NCBI GenBank assembly: GCA_002317175.1
Contig: DCJA01000039.1
Location: 1-36,224, forward strand
Origin: Lachnospiraceae bacterium UBA1712
Lineage (GTDB): Bacteria > Bacillota > Clostridia > Lachnospirales > Lachnospiraceae
Direction of reading: 5' to 3'
Length of the DNA stretch: 36,224 nt
Notes under the pieces: generated by a model
What the model saw: the letters and a program-made list of their open reading frames with translations, nothing else
What the model was told of the DNA's origin: nothing
Database searches by the model: none
Position numbers and translations under genes: made by a program
Shown: positions 8,001-16,305 of the stretch, in pieces
How positions within the stretch are numbered: position 1 is the first letter of the stretch
Layout: each line of letters opens with the position of its first letter

Positions 8001-9191
8001 ATGAAGAGAGTATATATTATATGTTCATTATCAGCATTATTCCTTCTACTAATGTCTGTGGTTTGCCATTCTGTGATAAAAAGCGATGAGAAAAGTATAA
8101 AGGTTGGTTTTGTATACGTTGGAGATGAGATAACTCCCTACACCAAGAATTTTGTTAATTCGCAACTAAAAGCTGAAGAAGACCTGGGGGATAATGTTGA
8201 GTTTGAAGTTAGGTATAATGTACCTGAGGACAGATGCGAAGAATCTATCAGGGAACTTGTCAATGAAGGTTGTGATTATATTATTGCTCCCAGCTATGGC
8301 TATGGCACACATATGAAGGAAATTGCAAAAGAATATCCTGATATTCAGTTCTGCGTGCCAACTGGTGATAATGCCAATGTAGAACCAATTGTTGAAAACT
8401 ATCATAACACCATGGGTACTATATATCAGGGCAGATATATATGCGGAGTGGTAGCTGGTATGAAGCTTCGTGAAATGATAGATCAGGGAATAATAGAAGC
8501 TCAGGAAGCAAGAATCGGATATGTTGCTGCATTTCCTTATTCTGAAGTAATATCCGGATATACAGCTTTTTATCTTGGAGTTGCTTCAATAGTTCCAGAG
8601 GCAACTATGTATGTAAAATATACCAATACCTGGTCCAGCTATGCAACGGAAAAGCAGATAGCCAATGAGCTGATAGAAAATGGATGTGTAGTAATATCAC
8701 AACATTCAGATACTACAGGTCCGGCTGTTGCGTGTGAAAATGCAACTGGTGATATACCGGTATATCATGTTGGATATAATCAGAGTATGACAGAAATAGC
8801 TCCAACAAGATCGCTTGTAAGCTGTAGCATTGATTATACTCCTTTTTTTGAGCAGTCAATAGCAGCTGTGCTTAATGGAAAGAAAATCGAATCGCAACTG
8901 AATGCAAAGACGGTTGGTAATGATTCTATGGCTGGCTTTGAGAAGGAATGGATCAAGATTCTTGATATTAATAAAACTATTGTAGCTGATGGAACTGAAG
9001 CAGAGGTTGACAGGATTATTGAACAGTTTAAGGAAGGTAACCTTACGGTGTTTAAGGGGACGTATACTGGAACTGATCCATTTGACAGCACAGATACAAT
9101 AGACCTGTCTGAAGGTTATGAAGAAAATGAAAAAACATCTTCGCCAGGATTTCATTATGTACTGGATGATGTGATTACCATTCTTCCATAA
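8001..9191 (+). CDS. BMP/PnrA-family extracytoplasmic substrate-binding protein
   Basis: A 396-residue exported protein with an N-terminal hydrophobic segment (about 4-21) that ends in SVVC. The Cys lacks the usual small residue before it, so a lipoprotein anchor is doubtful. The mature part has the Med/BMP (periplasmic-binding type 1) pattern: KVGFVYVGD, ANVEPIVENYHNTMGTIYQGRYICGVVAG, ARIGYVAAFPYSEVISGYTAFYLG, and VISQHSDTTGPAVAC. Characterised family members bind nucleosides such as guanosine (PnrA, BmpA). The start ATG follows AGGAGAGGAGGAATAAT. No ABC permease or ATPase is nearby. The gene is coupled by one base to the HD-GYP gene, so it may present a ligand to the propeller sensor rather than serve transport. 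That role is inference. Confidence 0.8.
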   Translation: MKRVYIICSLSALFLLLMSVVCHSVIKSDEKSIKVGFVYVGDEITPYTKNFVNSQLKAEEDLGDNVEFEVRYNVPEDRCEESIRELVNEGCDYIIAPSYGYGTHMKEIAKEYPDIQFCVPTGDNANVEPIVENYHNTMGTIYQGRYICGVVAGMKLREMIDQGIIEAQEARIGYVAAFPYSEVISGYTAFYLGVASIVPEATMYVKYTNTWSSYATEKQIANELIENGCVVISQHSDTTGPAVACENATGDIPVYHVGYNQSMTEIAPTRSLVSCSIDYTPFFEQSIAAVLNGKKIESQLNAKTVGNDSMAGFEKEWIKILDINKTIVADGTEAEVDRIIEQFKEGNLTVFKGTYTGTDPFDSTDTIDLSEGYEENEKTSSPGFHYVLDDVITILP

Positions 9192-9220
9192 AAGCTACAC
9201 AAATATTACTAAGGGGTTAG

Positions 9221-9262
9221 ATGGGATTTGGACCATATGGGCAAACCCAGAGCTTGCAATGA
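9221..9262 (+). CDS. possible 13-residue leader peptide coupled to the alarmone synthetase gene
   Basis: ATG at 9221, preceded by AAGGGGTTAG, opens the frame MGFGPYGQTQSLQ. Its TGA (9260-9262) overlaps the downstream ATG at 9259 as ATGA. The synthetase gene has no obvious ribosome binding site of its own, so the short frame could provide translational coupling. It may equally be a chance ORF. Confidence 0.3.
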   Translation: MGFGPYGQTQSLQ

Positions 9263-10248
9263 TTACACTTAATGATTACTTGTATAACGGGGATACTGTT
9301 CCTAAGCTGCTGCATAAATTTTATGTCGATATGCGTAATGTGGCTATGGAAAGTGACAGCCTGATTGATAAGGCTCACTGCAAACTGATTATGCAGCAGA
9401 TAGATATACTGGAACATAATGATTTCCTCTCTTCCCAGTCTCAGAGGCTTAGGGAATTCTACAAGGAGATGGCAAAAAGATACCCATCTTTGTCATTTAC
9501 TTTTAAGGGAAGAATAAAGTCAGTTATCAGGACCGAATCCAAATTTAATGGTTACATAGTGAACCATGTCAGCAGTTATTATAAAAAGAATAATAGTTTT
9601 CCGGCTGAAGAGGAACTGGAACAGAGAGTAACATCTTTTAGGGATATTATTGCTTACAGAATTATCATAAGTATGCCAAGAAGTCATGTGGACAGTGTGC
9701 GTGATAAGGAAGAGATGGAGATGAGGCTTCTATATGAAATAGCGAACACATTTCCAGCCTTTATATCCAACCATGGTTTCACTGTATTAGAGTCAGAACT
9801 TGAAGGAAGTGAGCCTTCAAAACTGCTCAATGAGGATGTAAGAAAATATTATAAGGACTATGTACAAAATCCTAGTCAATATGGATATAAATCCTTACAT
9901 GTTTCCTTATATGATAATCTTACCAAATGCTGTATTGAGGTTCAGATAAGAACAAAGTCAATGGATGATTACTCGGAGATTGGACCAGCTAATCACCTGG
10001 GCTATGAGAAACGTCAGGAGCATGAACGAGCTACAAGAAATAAGATTCCTAAAGGCGTCTGCCGATATTTTGATGAAGCTTATGAACGAGGAGTACTCCT
10101 TCAGGGTCTGGATTTATCGAAAATAGATGTAGATATGTTTGGAGCCATAGATAATAGTCTGATTAATGACTGTTGTGGACTTTATAGAGGCAGACTGATA
10201 CTTCCTTATGAACATTTATCCAGATTTCAGAATGATCTTGTAGATTAA
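9259..10248 (+). CDS. RelA/SpoT synthetase-domain protein (putative (p)ppGpp synthetase)
   Basis: A 329-residue protein centred on a RelA_SpoT nucleotidyltransferase domain. It shows FKGRIKS (82-88), FRDIIAYR (127-134, metal-binding Asp), GYKSLH (209-214, purine-stacking Tyr) and EVQIRT (227-232, catalytic Glu), then a His near 246. There is no HD hydrolase domain and no TGS or ACT domain. It is therefore a synthetase-only, small-alarmone-synthetase-like protein, although longer than typical RelP/RelQ (about 210-260). The extra length is an N-terminal helical part of about 75 residues and a C-terminal tail. It would make ppGpp or pppGpp from ATP and GDP/GTP. It lies directly upstream of purF, and purine synthesis enzymes are known ppGpp targets. 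The start is chosen at the ATGA overlap with the short leader frame. Confidence 0.8.
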   Translation: MITLNDYLYNGDTVPKLLHKFYVDMRNVAMESDSLIDKAHCKLIMQQIDILEHNDFLSSQSQRLREFYKEMAKRYPSLSFTFKGRIKSVIRTESKFNGYIVNHVSSYYKKNNSFPAEEELEQRVTSFRDIIAYRIIISMPRSHVDSVRDKEEMEMRLLYEIANTFPAFISNHGFTVLESELEGSEPSKLLNEDVRKYYKDYVQNPSQYGYKSLHVSLYDNLTKCCIEVQIRTKSMDDYSEIGPANHLGYEKRQEHERATRNKIPKGVCRYFDEAYERGVLLQGLDLSKIDVDMFGAIDNSLINDCCGLYRGRLILPYEHLSRFQNDLVD

Positions 10249-10278
10249 AACACTGATTCTGCAGACTAAAACTGTGGA

Positions 10279-10305
10279 TTGACTTTTGTGTGTTTACAGT
10301 ATAAA
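10279..10305 (+). promoter_or_regulatory. promoter for purF-carAB
   Basis: TTGACT (10279-10284) and TATAAA (10300-10305) are separated by 15 bases. A 17-base spacing gives TAAACT instead. Transcription would begin near 10312, only about 10 bases before the CAAAGGCG hairpin. Confidence 0.5.
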
Positions 10306-10320
10306 CTACCAATGATGAAG

Positions 10321-10361
10321 CAAAGGCGCTTCGAGAGATTCTCGAAGTGCCTTTATTTTTG
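10321..10361 (+). promoter_or_regulatory. CAAAGGCG leader hairpin / attenuator before purF
   Basis: The octamer CAAAGGCG (10321-10328) opens a perfect 15-bp stem. AAAGGCGCTTCGAGA (10322-10336) pairs with TCTCGAAGTGCCTTT (10340-10354), followed by ATTTTTG. It has the form of an intrinsic terminator in the 5' leader, between the promoter and the purF ribosome binding site. It is one of six related hairpins in this window. It could also terminate transcripts from the upstream synthetase gene. Confidence 0.65.
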
Positions 10362-10398
10362 TGTATCAACATACCAGACAGTTTTACAGGAGGATATT

Positions 10399-11778
10399 AT
10401 GTGCATGAATAACGACAAATTACACGAAGAGTGTGGAGTGTTTGGCGTATGGAGTACGGATGATATCAATGCAGCCCAATGGATTTATTTTGGACTTGTT
10501 GCATTGCAGCATAGAGGACAGGAATCAGCGGGTATAGTGGTATGCGATACTAAAGGACCTATAGGTAATATATGTGCTCATAAAGGAATGGGACTGGTAA
10601 GTGAGGTATTTCAGCAGGACACACTTGCCAAGCTTCGCGGCAATATAGGAATAGGACATGTAAGATATTCCACAGCTGGAGCCAGCTGTATAGAAAATGC
10701 ACAGCCATTTTCACTTAATTATGCCAAGGGAACACTGGCACTTGCACACAACGGCAACATTACCAATGCGGATGAGATTAGAGAAGAACTTCAGAAAGAA
10801 GGTGCAGTTTTTAATGGAACTTCTGACTCTGAAGTGGTAGCATATAAAATAGCGAGAGAGAGAATGGAACTAGCTTCAATTGAGGAAGCTGTTACGAGTG
10901 TTGCAAAAGAACTAAAGGGTGGTTATGCCCTTCTGGTAATGAGTCCACAGAAACTTGTGGCAGTGAGAGATCCATTGGGATTAAAGCCTCTTTGCATCGG
11001 TAAGGTTGATGGTTCTTATATCTTTGCCTCTGAAAGTGCAGCTATTACTGCGGTTGATGGAGAAGTAATCCGAGATGTGCTTCCAGGTGAGATTGTGACT
11101 ATCAGTAAGGAAGGTATCAAATCAGAAATAGCTCTGCAGGCAGAACTAAAAGCCCACTGTGTATTTGAGTATATTTATTTTGCCAGACTGGATTCGAAGA
11201 TTGACAATATCAGTGTTTATGATGCCAGACTTCGTGGTGGAATGGCGCTTGCAGAGAGATATCCAGTGGAGGCAGATGTCGTAACGGGTGTTCCAGAATC
11301 GGGACTTACAGCGGCAGTTGGTTATGCTCAGAAGGCAGGACTTCCATTTAAGCTTGCATTTAATAAGAACAGTTATGTTGGAAGAACATTTATTAAGCCT
11401 ACACAGCAGGAGAGAATGTCTGCTGTTCATATGAAGCTTAGTGTAATAGAAAGTGTAGTTAAGGACAAGAGAGTTGTACTTATTGATGATTCTATTGTTC
11501 GTGGTACTACTATAGCTAATTTAATAACAATGATGAGAAAGGCGGGGGCAAAGGAAGTTCATGTAAGAATCAGTTCCCCTCCATTTTTATATCCATGTTT
11601 TTATGGCACAGATGTTCCGGACAACTCGGAGCTTATTGCCAACGAGTATTCTGTTGAAGAGATAAGGGAAAGAATTGGAGCAGATTCTTTAGGCTATATG
11701 CATTTGGACGATTTCCACAAGATGACAGGAGATCTTCCACTTTGTAAGGCGTGCTTTGACAATAACTACCCGGTTTGA
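10399..11778 (+). CDS. purF: amidophosphoribosyltransferase
   Basis: PurF (459 residues) catalyses the first step of purine synthesis: PRPP + glutamine to phosphoribosylamine. A short propeptide (MCMNNDKLHEE) precedes Cys12, the N-terminal nucleophile of the class II glutaminase domain (CGVFG). The phosphoribosyltransferase domain carries the PRPP loop VVLIDDSIVRGTT (about 359-371). Cys254, Cys400, Cys449 and Cys452 sit where the Bacillus-type enzyme binds a 4Fe-4S cluster, so this is the oxygen-sensitive Fe-S form. The ATG follows AGGAGGATATT. The purF promoter and hairpin lie just upstream, and carA follows after 39 bases. The three genes purF-carA-carB look like one operon of glutamine-consuming nucleotide synthesis enzymes. 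Confidence 0.96.
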   Translation: MCMNNDKLHEECGVFGVWSTDDINAAQWIYFGLVALQHRGQESAGIVVCDTKGPIGNICAHKGMGLVSEVFQQDTLAKLRGNIGIGHVRYSTAGASCIENAQPFSLNYAKGTLALAHNGNITNADEIREELQKEGAVFNGTSDSEVVAYKIARERMELASIEEAVTSVAKELKGGYALLVMSPQKLVAVRDPLGLKPLCIGKVDGSYIFASESAAITAVDGEVIRDVLPGEIVTISKEGIKSEIALQAELKAHCVFEYIYFARLDSKIDNISVYDARLRGGMALAERYPVEADVVTGVPESGLTAAVGYAQKAGLPFKLAFNKNSYVGRTFIKPTQQERMSAVHMKLSVIESVVKDKRVVLIDDSIVRGTTIANLITMMRKAGAKEVHVRISSPPFLYPCFYGTDVPDNSELIANEYSVEEIRERIGADSLGYMHLDDFHKMTGDLPLCKACFDNNYPV

Positions 11779-11817
11779 TCAGTTAATTAATGGTTCTATA
11801 TATATGAGGTGATTGGT

Positions 11818-12921
11818 ATGGAGAAAATCAAAAGAAAGATTGTGCTCGAGGATGGCTCGGAGTACATCGGAACAGGATTTGGCTCTCTTGAGGACAAGAT
11901 GGTTGAAATAGTATTCAATACGTCTATGGTCGGTTATCAGGAGATAATATCAGATCCAAGTTACACCTATCAGGCGGTAGTAATGACCTATCCACTGATT
12001 GGAAATTATGGAATGTGTGATGAAGATTATGAGACACTTGTCCCATCTATCTCAGGACTCATTGTAAAGGAATACTGCGATTACCCATCTAACTTCAGAA
12101 GTACTGCGACTCTTGGAAAAGTGATGGAAAAGTATGGAATAGTAGGTGTTGAAGGTATAGACACAAGAAAACTGGGAAGACATATCAGAGATGTTGGTAG
12201 CTGTAAGGCTTATATAGTATCTGATAAGATGAGTACTGAAGAAGCAGTTAAGGCTTTAAAGGAATGGATCCCGGTTGATGATGCTGTATCTAAGGTTAGT
12301 ACAAAGAAGGTTTATAATGCTGGCATGATGCCAGGTGATCCACAGTACAGACATGTTGTAGCAATAGACTGTGGTATGAAGCGAAATATCTTACGTGAGA
12401 TGGCACTTAAGGGTTGCGCCATAACTGTAGTTCCATGGAATACATCACCAGAGGATATACTTGCGCTGAAACCGGATGGAATCTTTATTTCAAATGGACC
12501 TGGTGACCCAACCTCAGTACAGGAAACTATTGCAACAATTAAGGCGTTAATTGGAAAGAAGCCTATATTTGGTATCTGTCTTGGACACCAGATTATTTCT
12601 CTTGCCTATGGCGCAAAAACCTATAAGTTAAAGTTTGGACACAGAGGTGGCAATCACCCTGTAAAGAATCTTAAAAATGATAAGATAGAAATCACTTCTC
12701 AGAACCACTCATTTGCAGTAGAGGATGCAAGCCTTGAAGGAACAGGTCTTGTGGCTACTCATATCAATCTTCTTGACCAGACAATAGAGGGTGTTGAGTG
12801 TGTTAAGGATAAGGTGTTCTCTGTTCAGTATCATCCGGAAAGTGCTCCGGGTCCTCAGGACAGTTCATATCTTTTTGACGAGTTTATTAAGCTGATGAAC
12901 GATGCAAAGGAGGACAAATAA
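11818..12921 (+). CDS. carA: carbamoyl-phosphate synthase small (glutaminase) subunit
   Basis: A 367-residue CarA. The N-terminal domain (VLEDGSEYIGTGFG, VFNTSMVGYQEI) is followed by a class I glutamine amidotransferase with the nucleophile motif FGICLGHQ (Cys254) and the His/Glu pair YHPES (His339, Glu341). It hydrolyses glutamine and passes ammonia to CarB for carbamoyl phosphate, feeding pyrimidine and arginine synthesis. A GTG at 11809 is in frame, but it is part of the GAGGTGATT ribosome binding site, so the ATG at 11818 is the start. The stop is one base before the carB ATG. Confidence 0.96.
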   Translation: MEKIKRKIVLEDGSEYIGTGFGSLEDKMVEIVFNTSMVGYQEIISDPSYTYQAVVMTYPLIGNYGMCDEDYETLVPSISGLIVKEYCDYPSNFRSTATLGKVMEKYGIVGVEGIDTRKLGRHIRDVGSCKAYIVSDKMSTEEAVKALKEWIPVDDAVSKVSTKKVYNAGMMPGDPQYRHVVAIDCGMKRNILREMALKGCAITVVPWNTSPEDILALKPDGIFISNGPGDPTSVQETIATIKALIGKKPIFGICLGHQIISLAYGAKTYKLKFGHRGGNHPVKNLKNDKIEITSQNHSFAVEDASLEGTGLVATHINLLDQTIEGVECVKDKVFSVQYHPESAPGPQDSSYLFDEFIKLMNDAKEDK

Positions 12922-12922
12922 G

Positions 12923-15900
12923 ATGCCAAAGAGAACGGATATTAAGAAGATTTTAGTAATAGGTTCAGGCCCTATCGTTATTGGTCAGGCAGCAGAATTT
13001 GATTATGCAGGAACACAGGCATGCCTTTCCCTGAGAGAAGAAGGTTATGAGGTAGTACTGTGTAACTCTAACCCTGCCACTATTATGACTGATGAAGTTA
13101 TAGCAGATAAGGTTTATATGGAGCCATTGACTCTGGAATTCATGGCCAAGATTATCCGTATGGAAAGACCAGATGCTATCTTACCTGGTATTGGCGGACA
13201 GACAGGACTCAATCTTGCAATGCAGCTTGAAAAGAAAGGCGTACTAAAGGAGTGTAGTGTTGAGCTTCTTGGAACTAAGATTGAAAGTATTGAGCGAGCT
13301 GAAGACAGAGAGTTATTTAAGGAACTCTGTGAAGAGATTGGCGAACCAGTACTGCCATCGCTTATTGCAAACAATATGGATGAGGCATTTGATGCCGTAG
13401 AAAAGATTGGCTATCCAGTTGTTATCAGACCTGCTTTTACTCTTGGTGGAACTGGTGGCGGTTTTGCTGAAAATGACAGCGAGTTTAAAGAGATTATGAA
13501 GAATGCCCTTGAGCTTTCCCCTGTACATCAGGTACTGGTTGAGAAAAGTGTAAAGGGATACAAGGAAATAGAATATGAGGTAATGCGTGACAGTAATGAC
13601 ACTGCCATTACCATCTGTAACATGGAGAATATTGATCCAGTTGGTATTCATACAGGTGATTCGATTGTTGTATGTCCTTCTCAGACATTGACTAACAAGG
13701 AATATCATATGCTTCGTGACAGTGCGCTTAAGATTATTCGTGCACTTAAGATTGAAGGTGGATGTAATGTTCAGTTTGCCCTAGATCCAAAGTCCTTTAA
13801 GTATTACCTGATAGAGGTTAATCCTCGTGTATCGAGATCCTCTGCTCTTGCTTCAAAGGCCAGTGGTTATCCAATTGCACGAGTATCAGCTAAGATAAGT
13901 GTGGGATTGAGACTGGATGAGATTAATCTTGCTAATACACTTGCAAGCTTTGAGCCAGCACTTGACTATGTTGTTTCAAAGATGCCAAGATTTCCATTTG
14001 ACAAATTTAACGATGCCAATAACTCTCTGAGCACACAGATGAAGGCTACTGGTGAGGTCATGAGTATAGGTCGAACAGTGGAGGAAAGCTTGCTTAAGGC
14101 TATTCGTTCACTGGAAATCGGTGTATACCATCTTCTTAATCATAAGTTTGATGAATGGACCGTCGAAGAAATTGAAAAGTATATTCCAATTGGAACTGAT
14201 GACAGAATATATGCCATTGCCCAGTTGCTTAGACTTAATATTGCTGATTCTGTTACTTCTGAGGATATGATTAGCAGGGTTAATAAGCTTACTGGAATTG
14301 ACGAATTCTTTGTTCGCAAGCTGCTAAATATTGTGAACATGGAGGACCAGGTAAAAGCTAATAAGGGTGATAAGGCTATTCTTGCTCAGGCCAAGGAAAT
14401 GGGCTTCTCTGATAGAATTATTGGCGATATGTGGGGCATGAGTGCACATGAGGTATTTGACCTTAGAAGAGCAGCTGGAATCATACCAGTATATAAGATG
14501 ATTGATACCTGTGCATCAGAGTTTGAAAGCTATATTCCATATTTCTATTCAACCTATGAAGAAGAAAATGAGTCTATCATTTCTGACAAGAAGAAAATAA
14601 TTGTACTTGGTTCGGGTCCTATCAGAATCGGACAGGGTGTTGAGTTTGACTATTCAACAGTTCATGCTGTAAAGACTATTAAGGAATCAGGCTACGAAGC
14701 TATTATTATAAACAACAACCCTGAAACAGTATCGACAGACTATACTACATCAGACAAGCTTTATTTCGAGCCTCTTTGCGTAGAGGATGTTATGAACATT
14801 GTGGAAATGGAGCATCCAGAAGGAGTTATTGCTATTCTTGGTGGTCAGACTGCTATTAATCTTGCAGAGCCACTTAAGGAATATGGAGTTAAGATTATTG
14901 GTACAGACTGCGCGGCTATTGAAAAGGCTGAGAACAGGGATGCATTTGAAAAACTGTTAATTGAACTAAATATTCCACAGCCTAAGGGCGTGGCAGTAAC
15001 CAATATCGAGGATGGTGTTAAGGCAGCAGCTTCAATCGGATACCCAGTTCTTGTTCGTCCAAGCTTTGTTCTTGGTGGACGAGCTATGCAGATTGTATCC
15101 AAGGAAGAGGATATGAGGCATTACCTTAAAACAGCCGTTGAGGTGGATGAGGATAAGCCTGTTCTTGTTGACAAGTATATTCGCGGTAAGGAAGTGGAGG
15201 TAGATGCTATCTGCGACGGACATGATGTATTTGTACCAGGTATTATGGAACTTGTAGAGAGAACTGGTGTACATTCGGGAGACTCTATCAGTGTATATCC
15301 TCCTTTCAGCATTTCAGACAAGGTTAGAGGTACCATTCTTCAGTATACAAAGAAGCTTGGACTTGGAATAGGCATTGTTGGTTTATATAACATTCAGTTT
15401 ATTGTAGACTCCAACGATGATGTATATATTATTGAGGTTAACCCTAGATCATCAAGAACGGTACCATTCCTGTCAAAGGCAACTGGTTATTCATTGGCTG
15501 ATATTGCTACCCTTGCAATACTTGGGGTAACTCTTAAGGAACAGGGAATATTTGATCTTTATGCGCCAGAGAGAGACAGATGGTGTGTTAAGGCACCAGC
15601 TTTCTCATTTGCCAAGTTAAAGGGTATGGATGCTTACCTTTCACCAGAGATGAAATCAACAGGTGAGGCCATTGGATACGATAAGACTCTTCACAGAGCT
15701 ATGTACAAGGCTCTTGTTGCATCTGGCATTAAGCTTAGAAATTATGGAACTATTATTGTATCTCTTGCAGATGAGGATAAGGTTGAAGCTATGCCACTTA
15801 TCAAGAGATTTTATGATATGGGCTTCAATATTGAGGCTACTACACTTACCGGTAAATATCTCAAGGATTATGGTGTAAAGACTAGAATCAGAAAGAAACT

Positions 15901-16123
15901 GTCAGAGGGAAGTACAGAGATTCTGGAAGCAATCAAGAGTGAAAGTGTTACATTTGTAATCAACACCCGTGCAATCCTGTCCGGAGTTCATTATGAGGAT
16001 GGTGGAGCAATAAGACGCTGTGCCACAGAGAACAACGTAACGATGTTCACTTCTCTGGATACAGTTAAGATTCTTCTTGATGTCCTTGAGGAGCAGACAA
16101 TTAAGGTTTCAACTATTTTCTAG
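12923..16123 (+). CDS. carB: carbamoyl-phosphate synthase large subunit
   Basis: A full-length 1066-residue CarB with the internal duplication of the family. The first synthetase half begins with KKILVIGSGPIVIGQAAEFD, and the second begins near residue 558 with KKIIVLGSGPIRIGQGVEFD. Each half holds an ATP-grasp domain with HTGDSI/HSGDSI and EVNPR motifs. The last 130 residues or so form the MGS-like allosteric domain (GTIIVSLADEDK), where UMP and ornithine act in characterised enzymes. It makes carbamoyl phosphate from bicarbonate, ammonia from CarA, and two ATP. The ATG follows AAAGGAGGACAAATAAG, which lies inside the carA end, so the subunits are translationally close. Confidence 0.97.
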   Translation: MPKRTDIKKILVIGSGPIVIGQAAEFDYAGTQACLSLREEGYEVVLCNSNPATIMTDEVIADKVYMEPLTLEFMAKIIRMERPDAILPGIGGQTGLNLAMQLEKKGVLKECSVELLGTKIESIERAEDRELFKELCEEIGEPVLPSLIANNMDEAFDAVEKIGYPVVIRPAFTLGGTGGGFAENDSEFKEIMKNALELSPVHQVLVEKSVKGYKEIEYEVMRDSNDTAITICNMENIDPVGIHTGDSIVVCPSQTLTNKEYHMLRDSALKIIRALKIEGGCNVQFALDPKSFKYYLIEVNPRVSRSSALASKASGYPIARVSAKISVGLRLDEINLANTLASFEPALDYVVSKMPRFPFDKFNDANNSLSTQMKATGEVMSIGRTVEESLLKAIRSLEIGVYHLLNHKFDEWTVEEIEKYIPIGTDDRIYAIAQLLRLNIADSVTSEDMISRVNKLTGIDEFFVRKLLNIVNMEDQVKANKGDKAILAQAKEMGFSDRIIGDMWGMSAHEVFDLRRAAGIIPVYKMIDTCASEFESYIPYFYSTYEEENESIISDKKKIIVLGSGPIRIGQGVEFDYSTVHAVKTIKESGYEAIIINNNPETVSTDYTTSDKLYFEPLCVEDVMNIVEMEHPEGVIAILGGQTAINLAEPLKEYGVKIIGTDCAAIEKAENRDAFEKLLIELNIPQPKGVAVTNIEDGVKAAASIGYPVLVRPSFVLGGRAMQIVSKEEDMRHYLKTAVEVDEDKPVLVDKYIRGKEVEVDAICDGHDVFVPGIMELVERTGVHSGDSISVYPPFSISDKVRGTILQYTKKLGLGIGIVGLYNIQFIVDSNDDVYIIEVNPRSSRTVPFLSKATGYSLADIATLAILGVTLKEQGIFDLYAPERDRWCVKAPAFSFAKLKGMDAYLSPEMKSTGEAIGYDKTLHRAMYKALVASGIKLRNYGTIIVSLADEDKVEAMPLIKRFYDMGFNIEATTLTGKYLKDYGVKTRIRKKLSEGSTEILEAIKSESVTFVINTRAILSGVHYEDGGAIRRCATENNVTMFTSLDTVKILLDVLEEQTIKVSTIF

Positions 16124-16152
16124 GCGGAAGATAAAAAATTTAAAAAAAGTTG

Positions 16153-16181
16153 TTGACAAGATAAAAACAAAGGTTTATATT
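16153..16181 (+). promoter_or_regulatory. promoter for glnN
   Basis: TTGACA (16153-16158), a 17-base spacer and TATATT (16176-16181) make a near-consensus sigma-A promoter in the 182-base gap after carB. Initiation near 16188 would put the CAAAGGCG hairpin about 10 bases into the transcript. Confidence 0.7.
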
Positions 16182-16196
16182 ACGTTACAAGAAAAG

Positions 16197-16236
16197 CAAA
16201 GGCGCTTTGGACGAGAAGTCCAAGGCGCTTTTTTGT
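16197..16236 (+). promoter_or_regulatory. CAAAGGCG leader hairpin / attenuator before glnN
   Basis: CAAAGGCG (16197-16204) starts a 15-bp stem. AAAGGCGCTTTGGAC (16198-16212) pairs with GTCCAAGGCGCTTTT (16218-16232) around GAGAA and runs into a U-tract. It lies downstream of a strong promoter and 70 bases before the glnN start, so it belongs to the glnN leader, though it would also stop carB readthrough. The remaining leader holds TGATTGGTTAT at 16248 and a weak TCGG/CCGA stem. Confidence 0.7.
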
Positions 16237-16305
16237 TTTGCTTTTATGATTGGTTATCGGGTGACGCGGATCCGAGTCCAGGAATATTGAGAGGAGAAAA
16301 CAGAC

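Noticed and set aside
13114..15336. Minus-strand open frames inside carB and other large genes
   Set aside because: They are antisense shadows with no ribosome binding sites or family features.
16153..16232. Sigma-54 promoters in front of the nitrogen genes
   Set aside because: No GG-N10-GC element with the expected flanks was found. Clear -35/-10 sigma-A elements are present instead.
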